A DNA stretch of 64,000 bases from Arthrobacter sp. PvP023. GTDB lineage: Bacteria > Actinomycetota > Actinomycetes > Actinomycetales > Micrococcaceae. Positions within the stretch are counted from its first letter, which is position 1; the number at the start of each line of letters is the position of its first letter. This document shows positions 8,105-17,879 of this stretch, one piece after another. The notes beneath the pieces are model-generated. The model made no database searches, was not told where the DNA came from, and saw only the letters and a list, made by a program, of their open reading frames with translations. The DNA lies in assembly GCF_017832975.1 (NCBI RefSeq), contig NZ_JAFIBI010000001.1:3596001-3660000 (forward strand), given 5' to 3'. Made by a program: the position numbers and the translations under genes.

Positions 8105-10744
8105 GTGACCGGACAGACTTCAAGCACCCAGACACCACGCCGCATCGTGGTCGCCGGCGGCGGCCCCGCGGCCCACCGCTTTGCGGACGCAATGCACGCC
8201 CGTGGCCTTGAAGGCTGGCAGGTAACCGTGCTCACCGAGGAAGCCCACCTTCCCTACGACCGCGTAGCCCTCAGCAAGGCGCTCACGGACAGCAGCGTGG
8301 ACCTCACCCTCGGCAGCGCCTCCATGTGGGACCACGACGCCCTGGCGCTGAAGACCGGCGAACGCGTCATCAGGATCAACCACGCTGCCAAGTCCGTGGA
8401 GACGGCAGCGGGCAACACCTATGAATTCGACGAGCTCGTGGTGGCCACCGGCTCCGACGCCGCCCGCCTGCCGATCCCCGGCGCCGAGCACGTGCACGTC
8501 TACCGCACACTCGAAGACGTGTGGGCGATCAACAAGGCAATCGCCGAACTCACCGAAAAGCTCGGCCGCAAGATCACCGCCGTCACCATCGGCGGCGGGC
8601 TCCTGGGCCTCGAATCAGCGGCAGGCACCGAACAGCTCGGCGCGACTCCCGTTGTGATCAACGGCGCCCCCTGGCTCATGAACACCCAGCTGGATGAAGG
8701 CGCGGGCCAGGCGCTCGGCCGCCTGATCGAAGCCAAGGGCTTCACCGTCCACGGCGGCGTGTTCCCCTCCGAGGTGCTCTCCGAAGAGGGCCAGGTCACC
8801 GGCGTGCTGATGGCGGACGGCCGCATCATCCCCGCCGACCTCGTCATCGTTGCCATCGGCGTGAAGCCGCGCGACGAACTCTTCCGCGCCGCCGAAGGCG
8901 AGGAACAGCTCTTCGATCTCGGCCCGCGCGGCGGCGTGGTGATCACCGACGGCTGTGAAACCCAGATCCCCGGAATCTGGGCGATCGGCGAAGTGGCAAA
9001 CTTCGGCGGCATGTGCCTTGGCCTCGTGGCGCCCGCCAACACCATGGCGGAAATTGTGGCCGACCGCCTGCACGGCGGCGACGCCACCTTCCCGGGATTC
9101 GACACCGCCACTAAGCTCAAGCTCTCCGGCGTGGACGTTGCCAGCTTCGGCGATGCCTTTGCCCGCACCGAACACTCACTGGAGATCGTTTACGCGGACC
9201 CGGCCCGCGGCGTCTACCAGAAGATTGTCACCACCGACGATGCCAAGACCCTCCTGGGCGGCATCTTCGTGGGCGATGCCACCCCGTACACGAGCCTCCG
9301 TCCCATGCTGGGCCGCGAACTCGCCGCCGAGCCCGGCGCCTACCTCACCGCTGCAGGCGGCGGGGACGCCCCGGAGACCGAACTGCCTGACGACGCCATT
9401 CTCTGTTCCTGCAACAACGTGTCGGCTGGAACCATCCGCGACGCCGTCAACGGCTGCGGCGCCTGCGACGGCAACGCTCCCGTCCAGGAACTCGGCGAGC
9501 TGAAGGGCTGCACCCGGGCCGGAACCAGCTGCGGTTCCTGCGTGCCGATGCTCAAGAAGCTGCTCGAGACCGAGCTGACCAAGTCCGGCGTCGAGGTCTC
9601 CAAAGCGCTGTGCGAGCACATCGAGCTGTCCCGCCAGGAATTGTTCGAAACCATACGGGTCCTGGAACTGACCTCCTTCGAAGAGATCATGGCCAAGTAC
9701 GGCACCGGCACCGGCTGCGACATCTGCAAGCCGACCATCGCCAACATCCTGGCCAGCCAGAACAGCGCCTACGTCCTGGACGCCGGCCGCGGCACCCTGC
9801 AGGACACCAACGACCGCGCCCTCGCCAACATGCAGAAGGACGGCACCTACTCGGTGGTCCCGCGCATCGCCGGCGGCGAGATCACCCCGAAGAAGCTCGG
9901 CGTGATCGCAGCCGTGGCGGAGAAGTACAACCTCTACACCAAGATCACCGGAGGCCAGCGGATCGACATGTTCGGTGCCCGGCTGGAGCAGCTCCCGGAA
10001 ATCTGGAAGGAACTGGTGGACGCCGGTTTCGAGTCCGGCCAGGCCTACGGCAAGAGCCTGCGCACCGTGAAGTCCTGCGTCGGTTCCACCTGGTGCCGCT
10101 TCGGCGTCCAGGACTCGGTGGCCATGGCCATCCAGCTCGAGCTCCGCTACCGCGGCCTCCGCAGCCCGCACAAGCTCAAGATGGGCGTCTCCGGCTGTGC
10201 CCGGGAATGCGCCGAAGCCCGCGGCAAGGACGTCGGCGTGATCGCCACCGCCGACGGCTGGAACCTCTACGTCGGCGGCAACGGCGGCGCCACCCCGGCC
10301 CACGCCCAGCTGCTGGCCAAGGACCTCGACGACGAAACCCTGATCAAGTACATCGACCGCTACTTCATGTACTACATCCGCACCGCCGACCGCCTGCAGC
10401 GCACCGCTCGCTGGCAGGAAGAGCTCGACGGCGGCATCAAGCACGTTGAGGATGTGGTGGTCAAGGACACCCTGGGCATCGCCGAGGAACTCGAAGCCGC
10501 CATGGCCAAGCACGTCGACACCTACGTCGACGAATGGGCCGACACCCTTAAGGATCCCGAGCGCCTGCGCCGGTTCCGTTCCTTCGTCAACGCCCCCGAC
10601 CAGAAAGACGACTCCATCACGTTCGTCTCCGACGAGCGCGGCCAGATGCGCCCGGCCACCGCTGAGGAAAAAGGCAAGGTCCTCATCGGGGCCACCATCC
10701 CGATGCGTCCCTCCACCCCGGAACTCGACAAGAACGAGGTATAG
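8105..10744 (+). CDS. nirB: Assimilatory nitrite reductase [NAD(P)H] large subunit
   Basis: 879 residues from a GTG. The order is: FAD domain (IVVAGGGPAAHRF, LPYDRVALSK), NAD(P)H domain (AVTIGGGLLGLESAAG), two BFD-like cysteine modules (CSCNNVSAGT ... CGSC near residue 435-480, and CEHIEL ... GCDIC near 500-545), then the ferredoxin-like and sirohaem/[4Fe-4S] domains. The cluster-bridging motif is complete: SCVGSTWCRFG (Cys-x5-Cys) and GVSGCARECAEA (Cys-x3-Cys). It reduces nitrite to ammonium with six electrons in the cytoplasm. The cobA gene for its sirohaem precursor follows by two bases, and nnaR after that, so cofactor supply and control are built into one operon. Confidence 0.97.
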   Translation: MTGQTSSTQTPRRIVVAGGGPAAHRFADAMHARGLEGWQVTVLTEEAHLPYDRVALSKALTDSSVDLTLGSASMWDHDALALKTGERVIRINHAAKSVETAAGNTYEFDELVVATGSDAARLPIPGAEHVHVYRTLEDVWAINKAIAELTEKLGRKITAVTIGGGLLGLESAAGTEQLGATPVVINGAPWLMNTQLDEGAGQALGRLIEAKGFTVHGGVFPSEVLSEEGQVTGVLMADGRIIPADLVIVAIGVKPRDELFRAAEGEEQLFDLGPRGGVVITDGCETQIPGIWAIGEVANFGGMCLGLVAPANTMAEIVADRLHGGDATFPGFDTATKLKLSGVDVASFGDAFARTEHSLEIVYADPARGVYQKIVTTDDAKTLLGGIFVGDATPYTSLRPMLGRELAAEPGAYLTAAGGGDAPETELPDDAILCSCNNVSAGTIRDAVNGCGACDGNAPVQELGELKGCTRAGTSCGSCVPMLKKLLETELTKSGVEVSKALCEHIELSRQELFETIRVLELTSFEEIMAKYGTGTGCDICKPTIANILASQNSAYVLDAGRGTLQDTNDRALANMQKDGTYSVVPRIAGGEITPKKLGVIAAVAEKYNLYTKITGGQRIDMFGARLEQLPEIWKELVDAGFESGQAYGKSLRTVKSCVGSTWCRFGVQDSVAMAIQLELRYRGLRSPHKLKMGVSGCARECAEARGKDVGVIATADGWNLYVGGNGGATPAHAQLLAKDLDDETLIKYIDRYFMYYIRTADRLQRTARWQEELDGGIKHVEDVVVKDTLGIAEELEAAMAKHVDTYVDEWADTLKDPERLRRFRSFVNAPDQKDDSITFVSDERGQMRPATAEEKGKVLIGATIPMRPSTPELDKNEV

Positions 10745-10746
10745 GC

Positions 10747-11781
10747 ATGCAGCTCAGCATTGATCTCACCGGCCGCGAAGTCCTGGTCACCGGATCCGAC
10801 CACGCCGCACGGCAGGCGGTCCGCCGCTATCAGGCCGCCGGCGCCGTCGTCTCGAGGCTCAGCACCCCGCAGGGCGCAAGCCACGACGGGCCGCTGCCCG
10901 AGCGCCCGTTCCTCGTGGCTGCCGTCGACGACGGCCAGCCCGGCTGGGAGGCGCTGCTGCACCGCTGCCGCGCGACCGGCATCCCGGTGGCGGTGGAACC
11001 GGCTGCAGGAGCAGCGGGCCACGTCACCCTGGTGGGCGGCGGTCCCGGCGTCGGCGAACTGCTCACTGTTGCCGCCGTCAAGGCGCTGCGCGATGCCGAC
11101 GTCGTGTTTTACGACCGGCTGGCTCCCTACCAGGAACTGCCGTCCCTGACCACGGCCGAACTGGTGGATGTGGGCAAGCAGCCCGGCCACCACAAGGTCA
11201 GCCAGGGCGATATCGAGAAGCTCATGGTGCAGAGCGCCCTGGCCGGCAACAACGTGGTCCGCCTCAAGGGCGGGGACCCGTACGTGTTCGGCCGCGGCGG
11301 CGAAGAAGTTGCCGCCTGCGTGGCCGCCGGGGTGCCGGTCAAGGTCGTATCCGGGGTCACCAGCGCCATCTCCGTCCCGGCAGCCGCAGGGATCCCGGTC
11401 ACCCACCGCGAAGTCAGCCACATGTTCACTGTGGTGTCCGGCCACGCCCCGCTGACCGAGAAGGAGCTCACCCACCTGGCCGGGCTGGGCGGGACCATCG
11501 TGGTCCTCATGGGCATCGGAACACTGCACCAGCTGGCCGCCGGCCTGCGCCGGGCGGGCATGCCGGCAGACATGCCGATGGCCGTCGTCGAACGCGGCTA
11601 CCGCCCCGGACAGCGCACCACCATCGCCCAGCTGGGTACGATTGTCACCGCGGCCGCCGACTGCACCAACCCGGCAGTGCTGGTCATCGGCGAGGTGGTG
11701 CGGGTGGCTGAAGCCAACCGCGGGCACGCCGAGGCGGCGGCTGATCTCGACCGCCTCGCAGCGTCACTGATTGAATCGTGA
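10747..11781 (+). CDS. cobA: Uroporphyrinogen-III C-methyltransferase (sirohaem/precorrin-2 synthesis)
   Basis: 344 residues, ATG two bases after the nirB stop. The C-terminal 250 residues are a standard SUMT: VTLVGGGPGVGELLTVAAVKAL near residue 95, VGKQPGHHKVSQ, RLKGGDPYVFGRGGEE near 170, SGVTSAISVPAAAGIPVTHR near 200 and TIVVLMGIG near 250. The first 90 residues (LTGREVLVTGSDHAARQAVRRYQAAGAVV) resemble a short, incomplete precorrin-2 dehydrogenase-like Rossmann segment without the full NAD and chelatase parts of CysG, so dehydrogenation and iron insertion must come from elsewhere. It makes precorrin-2 from uroporphyrinogen III with S-adenosylmethionine, for NirB sirohaem. Confidence 0.92.
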   Translation: MQLSIDLTGREVLVTGSDHAARQAVRRYQAAGAVVSRLSTPQGASHDGPLPERPFLVAAVDDGQPGWEALLHRCRATGIPVAVEPAAGAAGHVTLVGGGPGVGELLTVAAVKALRDADVVFYDRLAPYQELPSLTTAELVDVGKQPGHHKVSQGDIEKLMVQSALAGNNVVRLKGGDPYVFGRGGEEVAACVAAGVPVKVVSGVTSAISVPAAAGIPVTHREVSHMFTVVSGHAPLTEKELTHLAGLGGTIVVLMGIGTLHQLAAGLRRAGMPADMPMAVVERGYRPGQRTTIAQLGTIVTAAADCTNPAVLVIGEVVRVAEANRGHAEAAADLDRLAASLIES

Positions 11782-11791
11782 AAGAAAACCC

Positions 11792-12955
11792 ATGAGCGCC
11801 ATGAACTCAATTGCCCCCGCTTCCGCCGCCGGCCCGCAGGACTCCCCCGCGGCCGACGCCCCCGATTCGCCCCTGGAGGGGTTCCGGATCGGAGTGACGT
11901 CGCACCGGCGCTCCCAGGACCTGATTGAGGCCCTGGAGCGGCGCGGGGCGGAGGTACTGCACGCTCCCGCGCTCAAGATCGCACCGGTGCAGGAGGACAT
12001 GCGGCTCATCGAGGACACCAAGGCCATCATTGCCGCCAAGCCCGATCTGTGTATCGCCACCACCGCCTACGGCATGCGCCGCTGGTGCGAGGCGGCTGAC
12101 GCCTCCGGCATCGGCGACGAACTCCTGGAGACCCTCGCGGCCTGCCGCATGTTCGTCCGCGGCCCCAAGGCACGCGGCGCCGTCCGCGCCGCCGGACTCG
12201 CCGACGTCGGAATCAGCAGCGACGAAACCACGGCCACCCTGGTGGACATGCTGCTGAAGGAGGGCGTCCGCGGCAAGACCGTGGCGGTACAGCTTCACGG
12301 CTACACGGACGTCCGCCAGCTGGAACGGCTCAAGATGTCAGGTGCCACCGTCCTGACCGTGACCCCCTACCGCTGGGTCAAGCCCGACGGCGAGGACAAA
12401 CTGCCGCGGCTGATCGAGGCAGTCTGCAGCGGCAACCTGGACGTCCTGACGTTCACCAGCGCGCCCGCCGTCGACGCCATGTGGAGCACCGCCCACGAGA
12501 TGGGCCTCTACAAGCAGCTCGTCGACGCCCTGAAGACCACCGTCACCACCGCCGTCGTCGGTCCCATCACGGCGCAGCCGCTGATCGACGCCGGACTGTC
12601 ACCGCTCATTCCGGAACGCTTCCGGATGGGCGCGCTGATCCGGCTGGTCTGCGAACACCTTGCCCTGAACCACGTCCGCCGCCTGGACACCCGGTCCGGC
12701 AGCGTGGAGCTCCGCGGACGGTCACTCCGGATCGACGGGGAACCGGTCGAAATGGCACCGGCGCCCCTCCTGCTGCTGCGGGCCCTGCTGGGCGCAGAAG
12801 GCGCCGTCCTGTCCCGGGAATCCCTCTCCGAACTTCTCGAACTGCGCGGCTCCGTGCACGCGCTGGACATGACTGTCAGCCGGCTCCGGTCCTCGCTGCC
12901 GGACGGCCGCATGGTGGAGACCGTGGTCAAGCGCGGATACCGGATCCGGGTCTAG
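11792..12955 (+). CDS. nnaR: Uroporphyrinogen-III synthase-like/winged-helix regulator (NnaR type)
   Basis: 387 residues from the ATG at 11792, with GAAAGAA about ten bases upstream; a TTG further up is unlikely. Residues 25-285 are a HemD-like two-lobe domain (FRIGVTSHRRSQDLIEALERRGAEVLHAPALKI, VQLHGYTDVRQLERL, LTFTSAPAVDAM). Residues 300-387 form an OmpR-type winged helix (LSRESLSELL ... DMTVSRLRSSL ... VVKRGYRIRV). This fusion is the architecture of NnaR, a nitrate/nitrite assimilation regulator described in Mycobacterium smegmatis and Streptomyces, where it acts alongside GlnR. Position directly after nirB-cobA supports that role. It could also retain uroporphyrinogen-III synthase activity; the family is usually treated as a regulator. 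Confidence 0.85.
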   Translation: MSAMNSIAPASAAGPQDSPAADAPDSPLEGFRIGVTSHRRSQDLIEALERRGAEVLHAPALKIAPVQEDMRLIEDTKAIIAAKPDLCIATTAYGMRRWCEAADASGIGDELLETLAACRMFVRGPKARGAVRAAGLADVGISSDETTATLVDMLLKEGVRGKTVAVQLHGYTDVRQLERLKMSGATVLTVTPYRWVKPDGEDKLPRLIEAVCSGNLDVLTFTSAPAVDAMWSTAHEMGLYKQLVDALKTTVTTAVVGPITAQPLIDAGLSPLIPERFRMGALIRLVCEHLALNHVRRLDTRSGSVELRGRSLRIDGEPVEMAPAPLLLLRALLGAEGAVLSRESLSELLELRGSVHALDMTVSRLRSSLPDGRMVETVVKRGYRIRV

Positions 12956-13122
12956 CGGTTCCCTGCCGGCGCCGGCCGCGGCCGCAATCCGTGGACAGAC
13001 CCGGGCCGCAGTGGGAACATGTCGCTATGGTTTGCGTCTGACCGCCCCGTGGCCGCGTTCGTACCGCTCCGGTACGTGGCCGCAGTGGCGTCCGGCGAGT
13101 CAGCTCTTCCAAGGGGAATTGC

Positions 13123-15831
13123 GTGGAACCGGTGGTGCAAGGGGACGATGATCCCGCGGAGTCGGTGGACGCCGTGGTGGTGGGCTCCGGCTTCGGCGGA
13201 TCGGTAGCGGCCTACCGTTTAGCGGACGGCGGCCAGTCCGTCGTCCTGATGGAACGGGGCAGGGCCTACCCGCCGGGAAGCTTCGCCAGGACACCGGCCG
13301 AGATGGGCCGGAACTTCTGGGATCCGGACAAAGGCCTCTACGGTCTCTTTGACGCCTGGACCTTCCGGGGCCTGGAAGGAATCGTCTCCAGCGGCCTGGG
13401 CGGCGGATCCTTGATTTACGCGAACGTACTGCTGCGCAAGGACAAGAACTGGTTTGTCCAGGAATCCCCCGTTCCCGGCGGAGGCTACGAAAGCTGGCCC
13501 TTTAGCAGGCAGGACCTCGAGCCCTATTACGATGCCGCCGAAGCCATGCTCCGCCCCGTGCCCTACCCTTACCAGGACACCCCCAAGACCCTGGCCATGG
13601 AAACCGCCGCGCGCGCACTCGGACTCAGCATCACGCGGCCGCCCATCGCCGTCACCTTCTCCCAGTCGCCGGGCGCCGCCCCCGCCAGGAACAAGGTGCT
13701 GCCGCCTGCCCCGTACGGAAGCGTCCATGGCGAGGGGACGGTGCGCACCACCTGCACCCTGTCCGGCGAATGCGACATCGGGTGCAACACCGGTGCCAAG
13801 AACACCCTGGACCACAACTACCTGTCCGCGGCCAAGGCTGCCGGCGCGGACATCCGGACCCACCACGACGTCCGCGGCATCCGCCCCCTTCCGGGAGGCG
13901 GCTATGAAGTCCGCTACGTAGTCCACGATCCCGCAGACGCCACGCCCGGGCTCCTGCGCGAACAGCTGATCCACTGCCGCCGGCTCATCCTCGCCGCCGG
14001 AACGTTCGGCACCACGTTCCTGCTGCTGCGCAACCGCGCCTCACTGCCCGCGCTCAGCCCTGCACTGGGCACCAGGTTCAGCGGAAACGGGGACCTGCTG
14101 GGCTTCGTCCTTGACGCCAAGGACCCCGACGGCGTCACGCGCACGCTCTCGGGCAGCATGGGACCGGTGATCACCACGGCCATCCGCACGCCCGACTCCA
14201 CCGACGGCGGCGACGGCCGCGGGTACTACATCGAAGACGCCGGGTACCCCTCCTTCATGAACTGGCTCCTGGAAACCGGACAATTCCGCCAGGTGGCAAA
14301 GCGCGCGGGCAAAGTGATGGTGCAGCTCCTCAAGGACCGGCTCTTCCAGGCCCAGCGCTCCAACATCTCCGCCGATCTTGCCGCGGCCCTGGGAGACGGC
14401 CGGCTGTCGGCGTCCTCCGTGCCCCTGCTCGGCATGGGCCGGGACATACCGGACGGCGTGATGACGCTCCAGGGCGGCCGGCTGGCCATCAACTGGACCC
14501 TCGCCACCTCGGCTGCGTACTTCGGCCGGATGCAGGCCACAATGCAGGCGATCGCCACGGAACTGGGCGGGAGCTTCAAGCAGAATCCGCTCTGGTGGAG
14601 CAAGCGGGTCATCACCGTGCATCCGCTGGGGGGCGCCCCGGCAGGACGGAACAGCAGCGAAGGCGTGTGCGACTCCTACGGTGAGGTCTTTGGCTATCCC
14701 GGGCTGCATGTGGTGGACGGCGCCGTGATGCCCGGGCCGGTGGGTGCCAACCCCGCCCTGACCATCGCCGCCTTTGCCGAACGGGCCTGCCACCGGATCC
14801 TGGACGGAACCGGTGCGGACCGGCAGCGCGGCGGCCTGGACACCGCCGCCTTCCCGCCGGGAAGCGTCGACGGCGGGACGCCCGACGGAGGGATTCCCGG
14901 CTACCAGCCGGGGCCGCTTCGCGCCCTGGTGCCGGACGCTACCAAAGGTGCCAGGGCCCCCGCCGAAGAAGGCACGTTCGTCCCGCGGGCCGCCAGCAGG
15001 TCGCTGGGCCTGCGATCCGCAAAATCCCCGGAGGCCGCCGTCTCCCTCGAAAGTGAGGCCCTGCAGGAAGCTGAGATCGAGGAGGAAACCGAACTGGCCG
15101 AAACAGGGCCGTCCTCCGTCAGTTTCACCGAACAGATGCACGGGTGGTTCAGCGCAGGCGTGACGGACCCCGAGGCAGGACGCAGCCTGGGCCGTGACCG
15201 GAGCCGCCGGATGATGTTCGAGCTCACCATCACCGCCCCGGATATTGACGCGTTCGTCCGTGATCCGCTCCATCCGGCCACGGCTGAAGGCTACGTCCTG
15301 GCAGACCAGTTCGGCGGCCGCCTGCCGGTGGAACGTGGCTGGTTCAACCTCTTCGTCAAGGACGGTCCTGAACCTGCCGGCCGGAAGATGCTCTACCGGC
15401 TCTGGCTGCGGGATCCGGGTGGCACTCCGCTGACCTTTGTGGGCCACAAGGACGTCCGCAACGATGCAGGCTTCGACGTCTGGGGTGACACCACCACGCT
15501 TTACGTCACCGTCCTGCGCGGGCATGTTCCGCCTCCGGACCCGGTCGCTCCCACTGCCACTGCCCCGAGTTTTCGTCCAGATAATAAGACTTCCGCGCCC
15601 CGGAACCCCCTCGATGTGGACAAAAACGGGGCCATGGTGGCGGGCGCAGGGATGCTGTTCATCCGGCCGTGGGACTTCGCCCGCCAACTGACCACGTTCC
15701 GCGTCGCCGGCCCGAACCCTGCGAGCGCCCTGGCAGCATTCGGCAAGGTCTTTCTCGGCGAGCTCTGGCAGGTGTACGGCCGCCGGATGCACGGCCGCGT
15801 TGACGCCGGCAAGGCCGCCGGCCGGCAGTGA
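13123..15831 (+). CDS. GMC-family (cholesterol-oxidase-like) oxidoreductase with extra C-terminal domain
   Basis: 902 residues, GTG start with AAGGGGAA upstream. Residues 15-570 are a GMC flavoenzyme: FAD motif VVVGSGFGGSVAAYRL, GLGGGSLIYANVLLR near residue 90, a CTLSGECDIGCNTGAKNTLD segment near 210, and the C-terminal signature ITVHPLGGAPAGR ... LHVVDGAVMPGPVGANPALTIAAFAER near 500-550, with the active-site His and Asn. This is closest to bacterial cholesterol oxidases (ChoD type). About 120 linker residues follow, then a 150-residue domain (FELTITAPDIDAFVRDPL ... FVGHKDVRNDAGFDVWGDTTTLYVTVLRG) that resembles the tail of the patatin protein at the end of this operon. No signal peptide. First gene of a seven-gene coupled operon; substrate unproven. 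Confidence 0.85.
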   Translation: MEPVVQGDDDPAESVDAVVVGSGFGGSVAAYRLADGGQSVVLMERGRAYPPGSFARTPAEMGRNFWDPDKGLYGLFDAWTFRGLEGIVSSGLGGGSLIYANVLLRKDKNWFVQESPVPGGGYESWPFSRQDLEPYYDAAEAMLRPVPYPYQDTPKTLAMETAARALGLSITRPPIAVTFSQSPGAAPARNKVLPPAPYGSVHGEGTVRTTCTLSGECDIGCNTGAKNTLDHNYLSAAKAAGADIRTHHDVRGIRPLPGGGYEVRYVVHDPADATPGLLREQLIHCRRLILAAGTFGTTFLLLRNRASLPALSPALGTRFSGNGDLLGFVLDAKDPDGVTRTLSGSMGPVITTAIRTPDSTDGGDGRGYYIEDAGYPSFMNWLLETGQFRQVAKRAGKVMVQLLKDRLFQAQRSNISADLAAALGDGRLSASSVPLLGMGRDIPDGVMTLQGGRLAINWTLATSAAYFGRMQATMQAIATELGGSFKQNPLWWSKRVITVHPLGGAPAGRNSSEGVCDSYGEVFGYPGLHVVDGAVMPGPVGANPALTIAAFAERACHRILDGTGADRQRGGLDTAAFPPGSVDGGTPDGGIPGYQPGPLRALVPDATKGARAPAEEGTFVPRAASRSLGLRSAKSPEAAVSLESEALQEAEIEEETELAETGPSSVSFTEQMHGWFSAGVTDPEAGRSLGRDRSRRMMFELTITAPDIDAFVRDPLHPATAEGYVLADQFGGRLPVERGWFNLFVKDGPEPAGRKMLYRLWLRDPGGTPLTFVGHKDVRNDAGFDVWGDTTTLYVTVLRGHVPPPDPVAPTATAPSFRPDNKTSAPRNPLDVDKNGAMVAGAGMLFIRPWDFARQLTTFRVAGPNPASALAAFGKVFLGELWQVYGRRMHGRVDAGKAAGRQ

Positions 15832-15845
15832 AGGGCGACGGGGGC

Positions 15846-17879
15846 ATGAAACGGGCTGAGCTGGCACAGCACAGCGACAGGCTTGGCTTCACTCCGCGGG
15901 ACGCAGTGCGCTGGCTCGCCCCGGCCCAGCTGGGCAGGACCGCCGTGCGGGTTGTCCTCGCGTCCGTCTTCGCCGATTTCGGCGACAAACGTGAACTGGA
16001 GGGCGGCTTCCCCCGCTACGATCTCGACCTGGACAGGCTGCCCGTCCCCGGCCAGCCCGCGCAGCCGGTAGTCCGCGACCTGGGGCTGCCCGGAACGCCG
16101 CGCACGTCACGCTCCGACGAACCCGCCGAAGAAACCGACGGCCAGGGAGCCGGCCTCGCGGACGGGTCCGGGGCCGCTGCACTGTGGCTGGATTTCACGG
16201 CCGACCTCGGCGACGGCTTTGATGCCACCTACACGGTGGCGTCGTTGCTGGCCGAAAAGTCGCTGCTGGTGGACGGGCATGAACTGAGCCGCGGCAAGGT
16301 GCTGGTGCTGGGCGGGGACGAGGTGTATCCGGTGGCCGCGCCCGCCGCCTACGAGGACCGCATGGTGGGGCCGTACCGGACGGCGCTGCCCGGCGGCGGC
16401 TCCCCCGGCCGGGACGGCGTGCTGCTGGCGCTGCCCGGCAACCATGACTGGTACGACGGACTGACCTCCTTCATCCGGCTGTTCACCCGGCAACGGAACA
16501 TCGGCGGCTGGCGGACCATCCAGACGCGCAGCTACTTCGCCCTCCGGCTGACGGGCGGGGACGACTCCCCCGGCTGGTGGCTCGTGGGCCTGGACAGCCA
16601 GCTGGGCCAGTACATCGACGAACCGCAGCTGGACTACTTCTACAACACGGTGACCACCAGGCTGCTGCCGGGCGATGCCATCATCCTCTGCGTGGCAGCG
16701 CCCTACTGGGTGCGGGAAACGGAAAACGCGAATGCTTTCCGGCAGGTGCACTTCTTCGAGCAGGACTACTTGCGGCGCCGTTTCAACCACCGTGCCGGGG
16801 TGTTCGAGGAAACGGGGGCGTCCGTGCGGCTGTGGCTCACCGGGGACCTGCACCACTATTCGCGATACGAGGAACTGGCACCGGAAGCGCCCGGCCAACG
16901 GACCGGCGCCCGGCCCGGGGACGACCCGCGCCGGACCCAGCTCATCACCTGCGGCCTGGGCGGCGCGTTCCTCCTGGACGCCCGGTGGCTGCCTGCGGAG
17001 CTCACGCTTCCGGCGCACCAGCCCGCACATGCCGTCACCGGCACGGAGCCCCGCACCCCGGCCGCCGCAGAACCACGGAGCAATCCCCGCCCCGGCCGAC
17101 GCTTCGCCCTGGCTCCGGGAACCTTCCCGGGCAAGGCAGAGTCCCGGCAGTTCCGCGGACGCCTGGCCAATCCGCTGACACCGTTCTGGCTGCCGCTGCG
17201 GAACCCGGGCTTCGGCTCGGCACTCGGCATCGCGCACCTGGTGGCTGCGCTGACGCTCTGGACCGTCTTCAGTGCATTCCGCGGCCTCTCCTTCGTGGAC
17301 AGCCTGCTCAGCCTGAGGGCAGGCAATACCGGGCTCCTCGCGGTAGCGATCCTCGCAGTCCCCCTGTTCCTGCTCCTGCTGCTAGTCACCCTCGGCACCG
17401 CGCTCGGCCTCGCCCGGGATCCCCGGGAAGACGGCGCCGGGTTCACGGTTGCCCGGGGTGCGCTGTGGCAGCTCACGGCGCTCGGGGCGGGAATCGCCGT
17501 CGTCCTCCTCCTGCCGTGGCAGGCGGCATGGCCGCCGTTCCTGACGCTTGCGCTGGTACTCGCCATCATCTTCGCCACCGGGTTTGGAGCCGGCAGCGAA
17601 GCGTTCGCGCTCTTCATCCTGGGCACGCCACGCGGAGAAGTGGCGTCGTGGGCAATGTCCGGCCAGGCCATTGAGGACCACAAGGGCTTCCTGCGGATCC
17701 GGATCACGGCAGACGGCAACCTGACGGTCTATCCCGTGGCAGTGGACCGCGTCTGCCGGGACTGGACCCTGACGGAAAACGACGACGGCGGCCTCCGCCC
17801 CGTGCCGGCAACCGGATTGCCGCCGCTTCGGCTTTTCGAACCGCCGGTCACCGTCGCCAGGGAAGGATTCGCGCCATGA
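15846..17879 (+). CDS. Membrane-anchored metallophosphoesterase
   Basis: 677 residues from the ATG at 15846, which has GAAGGG ten bases upstream; a GTG at 15828 overlapping the previous stop is the alternative. Calcineurin-like motifs are visible: LVLGGDEVYP near residue 155, LLALPGNHDWYDG near 195 (GNHD metal loop), and LTGDLHHYSRY near 330 (GxHxH-like, GDLHH). The last third has five or six hydrophobic helices, so the catalytic domain is probably tethered to the membrane. The phosphoester substrate is unknown; in a cluster with a GMC oxidase, a hydrolase and a patatin, a lipid or isoprenoid phosphate is a reasonable guess but not shown. The stop overlaps the next start (ATGA). Confidence 0.8.
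   Translation: MKRAELAQHSDRLGFTPRDAVRWLAPAQLGRTAVRVVLASVFADFGDKRELEGGFPRYDLDLDRLPVPGQPAQPVVRDLGLPGTPRTSRSDEPAEETDGQGAGLADGSGAAALWLDFTADLGDGFDATYTVASLLAEKSLLVDGHELSRGKVLVLGGDEVYPVAAPAAYEDRMVGPYRTALPGGGSPGRDGVLLALPGNHDWYDGLTSFIRLFTRQRNIGGWRTIQTRSYFALRLTGGDDSPGWWLVGLDSQLGQYIDEPQLDYFYNTVTTRLLPGDAIILCVAAPYWVRETENANAFRQVHFFEQDYLRRRFNHRAGVFEETGASVRLWLTGDLHHYSRYEELAPEAPGQRTGARPGDDPRRTQLITCGLGGAFLLDARWLPAELTLPAHQPAHAVTGTEPRTPAAAEPRSNPRPGRRFALAPGTFPGKAESRQFRGRLANPLTPFWLPLRNPGFGSALGIAHLVAALTLWTVFSAFRGLSFVDSLLSLRAGNTGLLAVAILAVPLFLLLLLVTLGTALGLARDPREDGAGFTVARGALWQLTALGAGIAVVLLLPWQAAWPPFLTLALVLAIIFATGFGAGSEAFALFILGTPRGEVASWAMSGQAIEDHKGFLRIRITADGNLTVYPVAVDRVCRDWTLTENDDGGLRPVPATGLPPLRLFEPPVTVAREGFAP

Noticed and set aside
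9176..10513. Long minus-strand open frame opposite nirB
   Set aside because: Antisense artefact of high-GC codon bias; the plus strand encodes an intact NirB with all motifs.
13040..13110. CGTGGCCGC-type repeats around GTACCG...CGGTAC before the GMC gene
   Set aside because: Short GC-rich repeats expected by chance; no promoter-like spacing.
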